Shown one piece after another: positions 26,021 to 34,378 of a DNA stretch of 64,000 nt. The DNA is from Sphingomonadaceae bacterium (GTDB taxonomy: Bacteria > Pseudomonadota > Alphaproteobacteria > Sphingomonadales > Sphingomonadaceae): the NCBI GenBank assembly GCA_947463325.1, contig CANHQT010000001.1, forward strand, positions 124,001 to 188,000, read 5' to 3'. Under the pieces are notes generated by a model. It was not told where the DNA came from. It searched no databases and was given only the letters and a program-made list of their open reading frames with translations. Position numbers and translations under genes: made by a program. Positions within the stretch are counted from its first letter, which is position 1. Every line of letters starts with the position of its first letter.

Positions 26021-26983
26021 TTACTGGCTGATAAGGGGCGCAAGTGTTTGACTAACCTGCGAGCGGCTATCGGCTGGCGCGTCATAGGCGATCTGGATCA
26101 CGCTTACTGATATGGCGGCGCGGGCAACAGCAGCCTCGTCTTCGCCCTGTTCCGCCGCAGGCTCACCGGTCGCTCGCGAAAATAGCAGGCCGGGCATGGG
26201 AGAGGTGGTTTGCCGGCCGGTCGCGCGGCCCAGGTCTTCAACGAAGCGCAACTCGTAAGGCGAATAGCTCCCTATGCGGCTCATGCGCCATTGTGCGGTC
26301 TCGACAGAGGCCGGAAAATTGACGTTGAGGCCTAGTCCGGGCGGCAAAAGGGGGCTATCGCCGGCGCGTGCATCCAGCTGGCGGATCAGTTCCATGGTCT
26401 TCCCCGCAACAGACGTTGCGAGAGGATTGCGGAGATCCGGTCCGCTTTCCGATTGTTCGACGGCGCTCAATGCAATCGCCGGGATGCCCCGGATCATGGC
26501 ATATTGCGCGTTGCTGACCGTGCCGGAACTGATGACGATGGTTCCGGCATTCAGGCCTATGTTGGGGCCGGAGAGCACAAGGTCCGGTGCCCGCCCCCAT
26601 CGCGCCTGTGCGAGCACGTCAATGCCGTAGAGCGTCGCCATCACCGGGGTCCCGTCCAAATAATGGAAATCGGGGCCCAGATCGGCTCGGGTCATCACCC
26701 CCGCTCCCGGGTCGCCGGCGCGGGCGGCGCCGTTGACGCAGTCGCTGGCCAGCGGTTGTAGCGGGCGCATGGGCCGCAGCGCGGCGCCCATGCCACTTTG
26801 TTGGGCGCAGGGCACCACAACGATCACATCGTGTCCGTCTGCCTTCAGGGCATCATAAAGGGCCTTCACATTGGCGGTGAGGCCATCGTCGTTCGACAAC
26901 ACAATATTGCGGGCGTCTGCCGGGGCGGCAGTGGCTAAAACCACCGCCCCGAACAGAATGAGTGAGCCCAATCGCAAGCTCAT
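26021..26983 (-). CDS. Exported SurE-family 5'/3'-nucleotidase-like protein
   Basis: This 320-residue protein has a signal peptide (about residues 1-24, MSLRLGSLILFGAVVLATAA and following). Next come the SurE motifs VLSNDDGLTAN (metal Asp32 and Asp33), VVVPCAQQSGMG (conserved Ser) and LVLSGPNIGLNAG (Asn). Classical SurE is cytoplasmic and about 250 residues; this one is longer and exported, so it could dephosphorylate nucleotides or other phosphomonoesters in the periplasm. ATG 26983 lies 10 bases after the stop of the interrupted TonB receptor, so the two form one transcript, perhaps taking up and processing a phosphorylated nutrient. Confidence 0.8.
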   Translation of the reverse strand: MSLRLGSLILFGAVVLATAAPADARNIVLSNDDGLTANVKALYDALKADGHDVIVVVPCAQQSGMGAALRPMRPLQPLASDCVNGAARAGDPGAGVMTRADLGPDFHYLDGTPVMATLYGIDVLAQARWGRAPDLVLSGPNIGLNAGTIVISSGTVSNAQYAMIRGIPAIALSAVEQSESGPDLRNPLATSVAGKTMELIRQLDARAGDSPLLPPGLGLNVNFPASVETAQWRMSRIGSYSPYELRFVEDLGRATGRQTTSPMPGLLFSRATGEPAAEQGEDEAAVARAAISVSVIQIAYDAPADSRSQVSQTLAPLISQ

Positions 26984-26993
26984 CTGCTTTGGC

Positions 26994-29231
26994 CTAGAAT
27001 CGCACGCGGGCTTGAAGGCCATAAGTGCGTGGGTCGTTGTAGATGGTCGACGTCTGGCGGCTGGCGACGCGGAAATCGAAGTAGTTATAGGTCACGTCGG
27101 TCAGATTCTTGACCCATAGCGCCAGTTCCAGCGTGCCACCCGCAACCTCGATGTCACTGAGGGTCAGTCTGCCATTGATCAGGAAGGCACTGTCCGCCTG
27201 ATACGTCACGGTATTGTTCGCAAAATAATTGCCGGCGGTGTTCGCATCTAGGTGCAGCCTCAACTCGCCAAAGGACAGGCGGGGGAAGGTATAATCTGCC
27301 GTGAATGTCACCGCATGGCGCGGCGTGAAGGCCGAGCTGACCTGCTGGATCGCGCCGGAGAAGATATTGACCACCGGTGTCGGCGGAGCGTCCGTGAAGA
27401 CATAGTTGGCGCCCAGCAGCAGATTGTCGGTCGGAGCCAGCGTCACATCGAGCTCCACACCCTTGATCTGCCGGGTTTCCGGAGCGTTGACCGTCTCGGT
27501 GTTCGAAACGAAAGCTGGATTGATGAAGTCGACCTGCTGGTTGGACAGCTCACTGGTATAGGCCGCCAGGTTGAAACGGGCCCGGCGGTCAAACAGGTCC
27601 GCTTTGATCCCCGCCTCCCAGGCGACCAGCTCTTCTTCACCGAACGGCCGCAGGATGGACGAGCGGGTGTTGGCGCCCCCCGCACGGTAAGCGCGGCTGA
27701 CCTTTACATAGGCATTGATGTCATCGCTGAAATCATAAGCGATGGTCGCCATGGGGTCGATACGGCTGGAGTTGAATTCGAAGTTCAGGTTCGGATTCGC
27801 GCCGCGGATCGCGGTCAGCAGGCCGTCCTTGCTGTCATCGGTGTAACGCAGGCCGGCGGTGAGATGGAGCCCTTCCAGCGCCGATGGCGACCAGGTGAAC
27901 TGGCCGAACACTGCCGTCGACCGCACATTCACCCGCGCCGCGCGATCGGGGATAGCCGTGCCGCCGTCCGGGACCGGCGCCGGGAACAGGACGAGGCCGG
28001 TGTTGGTCGCGTTCAGTCGCCCGGCGGAATAAACGATCGCTTCGTCCGCCCCATTTTCGTTGAAATAATATCCGCCGACCACATAGCTGAGATCGCCAGC
28101 CTCGCCCACGAGCTGGAGCTCCTGGCTGAACTGGTTCTGGTCGACGAGCGCGTAACTCAGTCTGCCGAACGTTCGGTTCGGCCCCCATGTAGTGACCGCA
28201 CCGGTATCTTGATCCCATTGGACGGAATTGAGATCCCGCCATGCAGTAATGGAGCGCAGCGTCAGATTATCTGTCAGATCCCATTCGGCCAGCAGCGAGT
28301 GCCCTGCGGCACGCTGTGGATTGCGCAGCACCGGAACGCCGATACGACCGGTCCGCACACGTCCTTCACGCAGGGTGATGAAGCTGGGCCTGACGGTAGC
28401 TGCCTGATCGGTTGCCGTGATGTCGCTGTAGGCGCTGGTCGATTCATCGTGCGACTGGTCGTACGAATAAAGGATCGAAACACCGTCGGCCGGCTCCCAG
28501 TGCGCCGATATCTTGAATCCATATTTGCGGATTTCCCCATAGTCGAGGAAGCTGGGGTCCGGGTTCATCACCAGGCCGCCCCGGTCGCTGTAAAGCCCGT
28601 CAACCTTGATGTTGATGCCGCCGATGCTGGGCAGGTTGAGGTGGGCCGCCACCATACGGCTGTCGTAATTGCCGAAGCCGCCACGCAGATCGAGGCCGAA
28701 TTCGCCGGTCGGTCGCCGCGTCACGATGCTGACCGCGCCGCCGATTGTGTTGCGGCCGAACAGCGTCCCCTGCGGGCCGCGCAGGACTTCGATCCGCTCA
28801 ATGTCGGACAATTCCATGCCAAGGCCGGAGACACGGCCGACATAGACGCTGTCGATATAGATGCCGACCGTGGGGTCGCGCGTTACTTGCGTCGCATCGA
28901 CTGGGACCAGGCCGCGCATGCCGATGGTGACGGCTGACGCTCTGCCGAGAAAGGGCGAAATCCGAAGCGACGGGACGCTGCCGGAGAAAAGGTCGCTCAG
29001 CGAGTTGACGCCGCGTTGTTCCAGCGTGTCGGCACCCAGCGCAACGATGGAGATCGGGGTGTCTTGGAGGTTCTCTTCACGCTTTTGCGCGGTGACGACA
29101 ATGTCTTCGATGCCTTCGAACTCAGCTTGGTCGTCGGCCTCCTAGGCCTGCGCTTGTCCTGCCAGAGCAAATGAGCTGACGCTCAGTGCAAGCGCAATTC
29201 TGACTGTGCGCGAAAGGTCAAACCTCAACAT
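26994..29231 (-). pseudogene. TonB-dependent receptor interrupted by an in-frame amber codon
   Basis: The full frame of 745 codons begins at ATG 29231 behind a strong GGGAGGAAAC ribosome site. It encodes a signal peptide (MLRFDLSRTVRIALALSVSS..., ending AQA), then TAG at 29144-29142, then continues in the same frame. The next part is the TonB-box/plug start FEGIEDIVVTAQKREENLQD, then VLRGPQGTLFGRNTIGGA, a 22-strand-type barrel and the C-terminal Phe. No other stop or frameshift is seen. A single C-to-T change from CAG would explain it. It is therefore a recent pseudogene, a sequencing error or a gene needing amber suppression. AGGAGG overlaps the TAG but no start codon follows within 15 bases; the first in-frame ATG is at 28919, inside the plug. 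Confidence 0.85.
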
Positions 29232-29390
29232 CCCTGTTTCCTCCCCTGAAATGGCGAACGCCGGGCAACGCGCCCCCTTTTGAACTAAGAGGAGAATCGG
29301 GCCGCACCGAGGGTGCGCCCGAAGAGCCAAAGTTTGTCAGGTTTTCTGTCCCGCTACCCAAGGCCCGCCATCTCCCGAAGCGGCTGTCCG

Positions 29391-29433
29391 AGTTTCGGTC
29401 GGGATGGTTGGCCATCCTCGAATCACCGAAACT
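29391..29433. promoter_or_regulatory. Nested inverted repeat between the TonB receptor and iclR-type genes
   Basis: AGTTTCGGT (29391-29399) and ACCGAAACT (29425-29433) form perfect 9-bp arms. Inside them GGATGG (29402-29407) and CCATCC (29412-29417) pair around TTGG. It lies about 160 bp before the TonB receptor start, so it is either in its mRNA leader as a long hairpin or a two-part protein-binding site. The remainder of the 310-bp gap 29232-29541 holds the ribosome site of the receptor and the operator described separately. Confidence 0.5.
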
Positions 29434-29493
29434 GCTGGGAAGGTTGCCAGATTAAAACGCTAGGTCAACGAGCTTGTCTCTTTTCACGGACCA

Positions 29494-29514
29494 TTGTCCC
29501 GCATTATGGGACAA
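29494..29514. promoter_or_regulatory. Probable IclR-type operator
   Basis: TTGTCCC-N7-GGGACAA is a perfect 7-7-7 palindrome ending 27 bases before the start of the IclR-type gene. It faces the divergent TonB receptor/SurE genes. IclR regulators usually bind such short palindromes in the intergenic region they share with their targets. Binding is inferred from symmetry and position. Confidence 0.6.
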
Positions 29515-29541
29515 ATAGATGGTATCAGTGGAGTTGGCTTG

Positions 29542-30327
29542 ATGGCGGATAACGCGCCTGCGTCTCGAGGACCTATGCGGCCGGTCGGTCTGGCCCTTGC
29601 TGTGGTCGATCGGGTGGCCGAACTGCAACCCATCGGAGCCAGCGATCTCGCGCGGCACATCGCCTTACCCAAGGCTACCGTGCATCGTCTTTTGCTGGCG
29701 CTGGAGAGTTACGGCTGGCTTGAGCGCGACGCTGGACCAAGGCCGCGATGGTCACTGACCGTCAAACCGATAGGCATTGGCGGGCGAGCCATTGAGCGCA
29801 AGAGCGGTCTTCGCATGGCCGCTCTATCCGTCATGGATTCGCTGCGGCACGAAACGGGCGAGACCGTACACCTCGGCTTGCTCCACGGCGATAAGATGCT
29901 GTTGATTGAGCGCATTGACGGGATCAAGAGCGTCGGCATCTTCCTTCCTGTCGGGACCAGCTGGGATCTGACCTGGTCCAGTTCCGGCAGAGCGATCTTG
30001 GCCAATTTGTCCGCGGATGAGCAGCGTGAGTTTCTGCGGACACCCCGCTATCGTCGCAGGTCTGAGACGGATGTCATTCCCGTGGGCGAACTCATGGCTG
30101 AATTGGCCTTGGTCAGGGAACGAGGCTTCGCAATCTCGGTGGGGATAGCAGGAGCAAACAGCAGCAGCATTGGGGCGGCGATTTTTGACAGGCATGGCGC
30201 CCCCTTCGCAGGTCTTTCCCTCAGTGGTGCCGTTGATCGTCTGCGCGAACCCGAGCTTATGGCCTTGGCTCCACTGCTTGTTGAAGCTGCCCGCAGGATA
30301 AGCATGGGCATGGCGCTGCAGGTCTGA
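29542..30327 (+). CDS. IclR-family transcriptional regulator
   Basis: This 261-residue protein has an N-terminal winged helix-turn-helix (about 15-75, with GASDLARHIALPKATVHRLLLALESYGWL). A C-terminal effector-binding domain follows, with ETGETVHLGLLHGDKMLLIERI, PVGTSWDLTWSSSGRAILA and ISVGIAGANSSSIGAAIFDRHG. ATG 29542 is chosen because GGAG lies 8 bases before it. A TTG at 29494 would lie within the operator palindrome. It is divergent from the TonB receptor/SurE pair and probably controls it in response to a small-molecule ligand. Confidence 0.9.
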   Translation: MADNAPASRGPMRPVGLALAVVDRVAELQPIGASDLARHIALPKATVHRLLLALESYGWLERDAGPRPRWSLTVKPIGIGGRAIERKSGLRMAALSVMDSLRHETGETVHLGLLHGDKMLLIERIDGIKSVGIFLPVGTSWDLTWSSSGRAILANLSADEQREFLRTPRYRRRSETDVIPVGELMAELALVRERGFAISVGIAGANSSSIGAAIFDRHGAPFAGLSLSGAVDRLREPELMALAPLLVEAARRISMGMALQV

Positions 30328-30448
30328 GAGACTGTTGACCTGTCGCAGGTGATGAAGGCATTAGGCGAGCGCATCGTCCGGGCCACTGACAATCACGGCG
30401 TAGGTCGTGCACGGGCCGGATAGTCATAGTCCGACTTTGCAAAGAGAT

Positions 30449-30522
30449 GCGGGTGTAGCTCAATGGTAGAGCAGAAGCTTCCCAAGCTTACGACGAGGGT
30501 TCGATTCCCTTCACCCGCTCCA
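30449..30522 (+). tRNA. tRNA-Gly (CCC)
   Basis: The 74-base cloverleaf has acceptor stem GCGGGTG/CACCCGC, D-arm AGCTCAATGGTAGAGC and anticodon loop TTCCCAA with anticodon CCC at 30481-30483. The T-arm is GAGGGTTCGATTCCCTT, the discriminator base is T and CCA is encoded. It reads GGG glycine codons. A TTTTT run directly after CCA may serve termination. Confidence 0.96.
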
Positions 30523-30529
30523 TTTTTCC

Positions 30530-31087
30530 TTGGGGATTGCGCCGATTTCCCGCCCATCGCCTGACCATTGGGCCGTTCGCTCCCGCTTGATCCGGCGGCT
30601 GTCGAGCTATTGGCGGATGGAGGCGGCCAATGTGCTGTTGGTGCCACTGTTCGCTGCATTTGTGGTGGTGGTAAAGGGAGACAGCCTCTCCCTACCCCTC
30701 GCTTTTGCGGCTTTTGCCTGTTCCGCCTTGTTGGTTGTGGGCGCCATTGCCTGGAAGATTGAGCTGGACGGCCTCAAGGGCGATGCGCGGCTCGGCGATC
30801 GCGCCTTGCCCTGGCTGGACCGGGTGCGGTTGCCGACGCTTGTCTTGGCTGTCCTGTCACCGGTCGCCGCTGTCTTCGAATATCTGGTGGACGGCGGCTG
30901 GACCGCATCGGCCGTTGCGACCGCCATTCTTGCCCTGCTCGCGCTGCTTGAGTGGGTGAACTACTATAAGGTGCAGCTGCAGCATTTCGACCATTTGGCC
31001 GATTTCAGGCGTCTGCTGGCGGGGCGCGGCTTTCGCGAGGCACATCTGGCCAAGGCGCTGCGGCTCAGGCGCTCGCGCGGGGGCTAG
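30530..31087 (+). CDS. Small integral membrane protein of unknown function
   Basis: This frame of up to 185 residues has three or four hydrophobic helices (about 34-50, 55-75, 102-118 and 123-143). A basic C-terminal tail follows (LQHFDHLADFRRLLAGRGFREAHLAKALRLRRSRGG region). No family is recognised with confidence. The start is uncertain: TTG 30530 gives the full frame, whereas ATG 30617 starts right before the first helix but lacks a good ribosome site. It follows tRNA-Gly on the same strand and ends in a 4-base overlap with the convergent dehalogenase gene. Composition and clean helices support it as a real gene. Confidence 0.6.
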   Translation: MGIAPISRPSPDHWAVRSRLIRRLSSYWRMEAANVLLVPLFAAFVVVVKGDSLSLPLAFAAFACSALLVVGAIAWKIELDGLKGDARLGDRALPWLDRVRLPTLVLAVLSPVAAVFEYLVDGGWTASAVATAILALLALLEWVNYYKVQLQHFDHLADFRRLLAGRGFREAHLAKALRLRRSRGG

Positions 31088-31989
31088 CGCGGTTGGCCGT
31101 TGACCAATGACAGGATTTTCGCGGCAAAGCCTGCCGGATCATCCTCTTGGATGAAATGGCCGCCGGACAGCGTTCCGTGCGCTTGTCCTGCGGTGCCCGG
31201 CACGCGGCCGATGAACAGGGCATCGCCGCCGCGGGTGATCGGGTCAGCATCGCTGAAGCAGCAGAGGAAGGGCTTGTCCCACGCGTCGAACACCGCCCAA
31301 GCCCGCTTCTGGTCGGGGACGGCGACATTGCCTTCGAACGGCACGAAGGAGGGGAAGATGCGCGCCGCCGCCTTGTAGGCGGATGTCGGGAAGGGCGCGT
31401 CATAGGCTGCGATTTCGGCGTCCGATAGCGGTCGCTTCGTTCCCGCTTTGACGATCCGGCCGATCGGGAAGACCGGGCTGTAGCGTGAAAAGGCGCGCCA
31501 CATGCGGAAGGCGCGCGGGGCCGGCTGGCCTTCGGGCAGCCCGCCATTGGAGAGGGCCACGCCGGCGAAGCGTTCCGGCATCGCGGCCACCATGCGCAGG
31601 CCGATCAGCGACCCCCAGTCCTGGCAGGCGAGCGTAATTTGGCTCGCGCCAGTGCCTTCGAGCCACTGGCTCATCCAGTTCACCTGCGCGCCATAGCTGT
31701 AATCGGATTTGCGCGCCGGCTTGTCCGATCGGCCGAATCCGATGAGGTCGGGTGCGAGGACGCGGCAGCCGGCGGCAGTCAGCAGCGGGATCATGTGCCG
31801 CCACAGATAGCTCCAGGTCGGCTCACCATGGAGCAGCAGCACAACCGGCCCGTCGCGCGGCCCTTCGTCGATATAATGGACGCGCAGCTCTGTTCCGCTC
31901 CCCGCATCGCGGACGGAGGCATAATGGGGCTTGAACGGGAAATCCGTGATCGCTGCAAAGGCGCTGTCGGGGGTGCGCAGGACGTCCAT
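31084..31989 (-). CDS. Haloalkane dehalogenase (DhlA-like, subfamily I)
   Basis: This 301-residue alpha/beta hydrolase carries HGEPTWSYLWRHMIP with the oxyanion/halide Glu-Pro-Thr pattern and the nucleophile Asp124 next to Trp125 in LACQDWGSLIG, the same positions as in DhlA. The catalytic acid is likely Asp247 or Asp249 (FSDADP), and the catalytic His278 is in SGGHFIQED. The cap domain keeps DAPFPTSAYKAAARIFPSF. These features fit hydrolytic cleavage of a carbon-halogen bond to an alcohol and halide, although some homologues have other epoxide or ester substrates. It is a monocistronic minus-strand gene; its upstream 96-bp region is shared with imuA. Confidence 0.83.
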   Translation of the reverse strand: MDVLRTPDSAFAAITDFPFKPHYASVRDAGSGTELRVHYIDEGPRDGPVVLLLHGEPTWSYLWRHMIPLLTAAGCRVLAPDLIGFGRSDKPARKSDYSYGAQVNWMSQWLEGTGASQITLACQDWGSLIGLRMVAAMPERFAGVALSNGGLPEGQPAPRAFRMWRAFSRYSPVFPIGRIVKAGTKRPLSDAEIAAYDAPFPTSAYKAAARIFPSFVPFEGNVAVPDQKRAWAVFDAWDKPFLCCFSDADPITRGGDALFIGRVPGTAGQAHGTLSGGHFIQEDDPAGFAAKILSLVNGQPR

Positions 31990-32076
31990 GAAGCCTCCAT
32001 ATTATGACACTTTAAGTGCCAAAACATTATGTGGGGGTCAAGCGCAACCTCTCCGGATTGACGCGAGAGAGATTGA

Positions 32077-32091
32077 GAACATATCATGAAC
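32077..32091. promoter_or_regulatory. LexA (SOS) box at imuA
   Basis: GAAC-N7-GAAC at 32077-32091 is the direct-repeat operator bound by alphaproteobacterial LexA (GTTC-N7-GTTC on the other strand). It overlaps the imuA ATG at 32086, so bound LexA would block transcription or the start region directly. The site fits the DNA-damage induction expected for imuA-imuB-dnaE2. Confidence 0.85.
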
Positions 32092-32901
32092 AATATGATC
32101 GATTCGCTCCGCCTGCTCCGGCGCCGATTGGCGTTGGTTGAAACCCGTGACCGCGCAACCCGCGGCACGGCAGGGTCTGTGCCCGTCGGTCATGGGGCTA
32201 TCGATCATGCTCTGGGCGGCGGATTGATGCGCGGTCGGCTGCATGAACTGTTGGCCCCCGCTGACGATGCCGGGGCGGCCTCGGGCTTTGCTGCGGTGCT
32301 TGCGCGGCTGATCGGCGGGGACATCATGTGGGTTGTCGATGAAGCATTGTGGCGGCGTGAGGGTCGGCTCCACCCAGCCGGCTTGGCAGCGATCGGGCTC
32401 GATCCCGCCCGGCTGATCATTGTTTTGTTGCCCGATGTGTCTGCGGTGCTGCGCGCAGCGGTCGATGGTCTGCGCTGCAGCACCCTCGGATCGGTGGTGA
32501 TCGCGCTGCCGGGGGATCCGCGTGCTCTCGATCTTACCGCCAGCCGCCGCCTTGCACTGGCGGCAGAGGCGGGCGGGGTAACAGCTTTGATGCTGCGGCT
32601 AGGCGGGAAACCGCTGCCCAGCGCTGCACAGTCGCGCTGGCAGGTGGCATCGGCCCCTTCGCTGCCCCTGGCTGGTGCGAGTCCCGGCCATCCTGCCTGG
32701 ACTCTTGAATTGCTGCGCCAGCGTGGCCGCCCCGACGGTGGCCGTTGGTGCGTGGAGTGGGACAGTGAACAGGCGCGATTGCATGACCGGGATAGGGCAG
32801 CCGCAACCATCGCTGACGGCGCGGCGCTTCCTCGCACTGTGGTTTCCCTTTCTCCCGGCCGATCGGCTGCGCGCGCAGGCGCATCGCGGCGCATCGCGTG
32901 A
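32086..32901 (+). CDS. imuA: Mutasome accessory protein ImuA
   Basis: This 271-residue RecA/SulA-like protein is the first gene of the inducible mutagenesis cassette. It shows VPVGHGAIDHALGGGLMRGRLHELLAP, the N-terminal ImuA pattern resembling a degenerate RecA core, and later LPDVSAVLRAAVDGLRC, VVIALPGDPRALDLTASRRLALAA and RWQVASAPS. ImuA tethers RecA and the ImuB/DnaE2 complex for translesion synthesis. ATG 32086 lies in the LexA box; ATG 32095 is an alternative start just after it. The final 119 bases overlap imuB in another frame. Confidence 0.88.
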   Translation: MNNMIDSLRLLRRRLALVETRDRATRGTAGSVPVGHGAIDHALGGGLMRGRLHELLAPADDAGAASGFAAVLARLIGGDIMWVVDEALWRREGRLHPAGLAAIGLDPARLIIVLLPDVSAVLRAAVDGLRCSTLGSVVIALPGDPRALDLTASRRLALAAEAGGVTALMLRLGGKPLPSAAQSRWQVASAPSLPLAGASPGHPAWTLELLRQRGRPDGGRWCVEWDSEQARLHDRDRAAATIADGAALPRTVVSLSPGRSAARAGASRRIA

Positions 32902-34378
32902 TTCGATTCCGGCGGAGGGCGAACCGCTAGCGTTGATCGAAAAGCGGCGCGGGGCGATGCGGCTTGCCGCCTGCGATGCGGCTGCGCGCGAACGCGGCTT
33001 GTCGCCCGGCATGACGCTGGCGGATGCGCGGGCGCGTGTGCCGGATGTGGTGGCGGTGCAAGCGGATGTGGCGGCCGATCGGGTCTGGCTTGATGCCATT
33101 GCCGATGCCTGCGACCGTTTCACGCCATTGGTGATGGTCGAACCGCCCGATGGCCTCGTCCTCGATATGACTGGCTGCCTTCATCGCTATGATGACGAGC
33201 CCGCACTGCTCGTCGAGGTGGACGCCGCGATGCGCCGCTGGGCCAGCGTCGCGCGGGCTGCGATGGCAGCAACACCGGAAGGCGCGCGGGCGTTGGCGCG
33301 GTTTCAGATGCTGCCCGCGCCGGACGAGGCATCGGCGCTGCGCCGCCTGCCGGTCGCCGCGCTCGAACTGGATAGCGAGAACCACGCCGGCTTGCGCCGT
33401 GCCGGTTTCAGAACGCTTTGCGATCTTGCTGACCGGCCGATGGCACCGCTCGCGGCCCGTTTCGGGGGGGATCTGGTAGATCGGCTCCGCCGCATCCTTG
33501 GCGAAGGCGACAGCCGCCTCGTGCCGCGCCGGATGCCGCCAGCGCTCGCGGTGGAGCGGCGCTTTGCTGAACCCATCGCCACCGCCGAAGCGGCGCTCGG
33601 CGTGATTGGGGATCTTGCGGCAGAGGTGCAGGCGATGCTTGAGACACGTGGACGGGGCGGCCGCCGCTTCGTCGCCCGCCTCTACCGCAGCGATGGCCAT
33701 GTCACCACGCTCGCCATCGACAGCAGCCGCCCGCTCCGTGATGCACAGGGTATAGCGCGCTTGTTTGTCGAACGGGTCGGCAGCCTCAACGATCCGCTCG
33801 ATCCCGGCTTTGGCTATGACATGATCCGCCTGGCCGTCCCGCGTGATGAACCGCTTGCCGTCGCGCAGCTTGCGCTGGAGGGCGGAGCGACAGGGAAAGG
33901 GGCGGACGGGGAGGACATTGCCGCGCTGGTTGACCGGCTCAGCACACGCGTCGGCGCACGGCGCGTGCGGCGCTTCGTGCCGCGCGACAGCCATCTGCCG
34001 GAACAGACGGCGCTGGCACTGCCCGCCATCGAAGCCCCTGCGCCTGCACCATGGCCGGCACCCGAACCGGGGGAGCCGCCGCTGCGCCCCCTCCACATGT
34101 TCGATCCGCCCCAGCCGGTCGAGGTGATCGCTGCCGTTCCTGACGGGCCGCCGCAGCGCTTCCGCTGGCGGCGCACGCTGCATGAGGTGGTGTATGCCGA
34201 GGGGCCTGAACGCATTGCCGCCGAATGGTGGCGCCGGGCGCCGGGCGATCACGGCCTCACGCGCGATTATTACCGGGTGGAGGATGGGCGCGGGCGCCGC
34301 TTCTGGTTGTTCCGCCATGGTCTTTACGGCAGCGAACGCACCGATCCCCGCTGGTATGTGCACGGATTATTTGCATGA
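32783..34378 (+). CDS. imuB: Y-family polymerase-like mutasome protein ImuB
   Basis: This 531-residue DinB/UmuC-fold protein starts MTGIGQPQPSLTARRFLALWFPFLPADRL. It keeps the palm and finger folds but lacks the Y-family catalytic carboxylates; where active polymerases have S-x-D-E it reads EPPDGLVLDMTG. This is typical of ImuB, which acts as a hub linking DnaE2, ImuA and the sliding clamp. A helix-hairpin-like segment is LRRAGFRTLCDLADRPMAPL (about 233-252). ATG 32783 lies inside imuA, with a 119-base overlap. The stop overlaps the dnaE2 start (ATGA). Confidence 0.9.
   Translation: MTGIGQPQPSLTARRFLALWFPFLPADRLRAQAHRGASRDSIPAEGEPLALIEKRRGAMRLAACDAAARERGLSPGMTLADARARVPDVVAVQADVAADRVWLDAIADACDRFTPLVMVEPPDGLVLDMTGCLHRYDDEPALLVEVDAAMRRWASVARAAMAATPEGARALARFQMLPAPDEASALRRLPVAALELDSENHAGLRRAGFRTLCDLADRPMAPLAARFGGDLVDRLRRILGEGDSRLVPRRMPPALAVERRFAEPIATAEAALGVIGDLAAEVQAMLETRGRGGRRFVARLYRSDGHVTTLAIDSSRPLRDAQGIARLFVERVGSLNDPLDPGFGYDMIRLAVPRDEPLAVAQLALEGGATGKGADGEDIAALVDRLSTRVGARRVRRFVPRDSHLPEQTALALPAIEAPAPAPWPAPEPGEPPLRPLHMFDPPQPVEVIAAVPDGPPQRFRWRRTLHEVVYAEGPERIAAEWWRRAPGDHGLTRDYYRVEDGRGRRFWLFRHGLYGSERTDPRWYVHGLFA

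Noticed and set aside
27252-28937. 561-residue plus-strand frame antisense to the TonB receptor
   Set aside because: It is the antisense shadow of a long barrel gene and shows no signal peptide or known motif.
29142-29330. A separate 62-residue minus-strand gene ending at TAG 29142
   Set aside because: From ATG 29231 it is exactly a signal peptide in frame with the TonB receptor, so it is the beginning of that gene cut by an amber codon.
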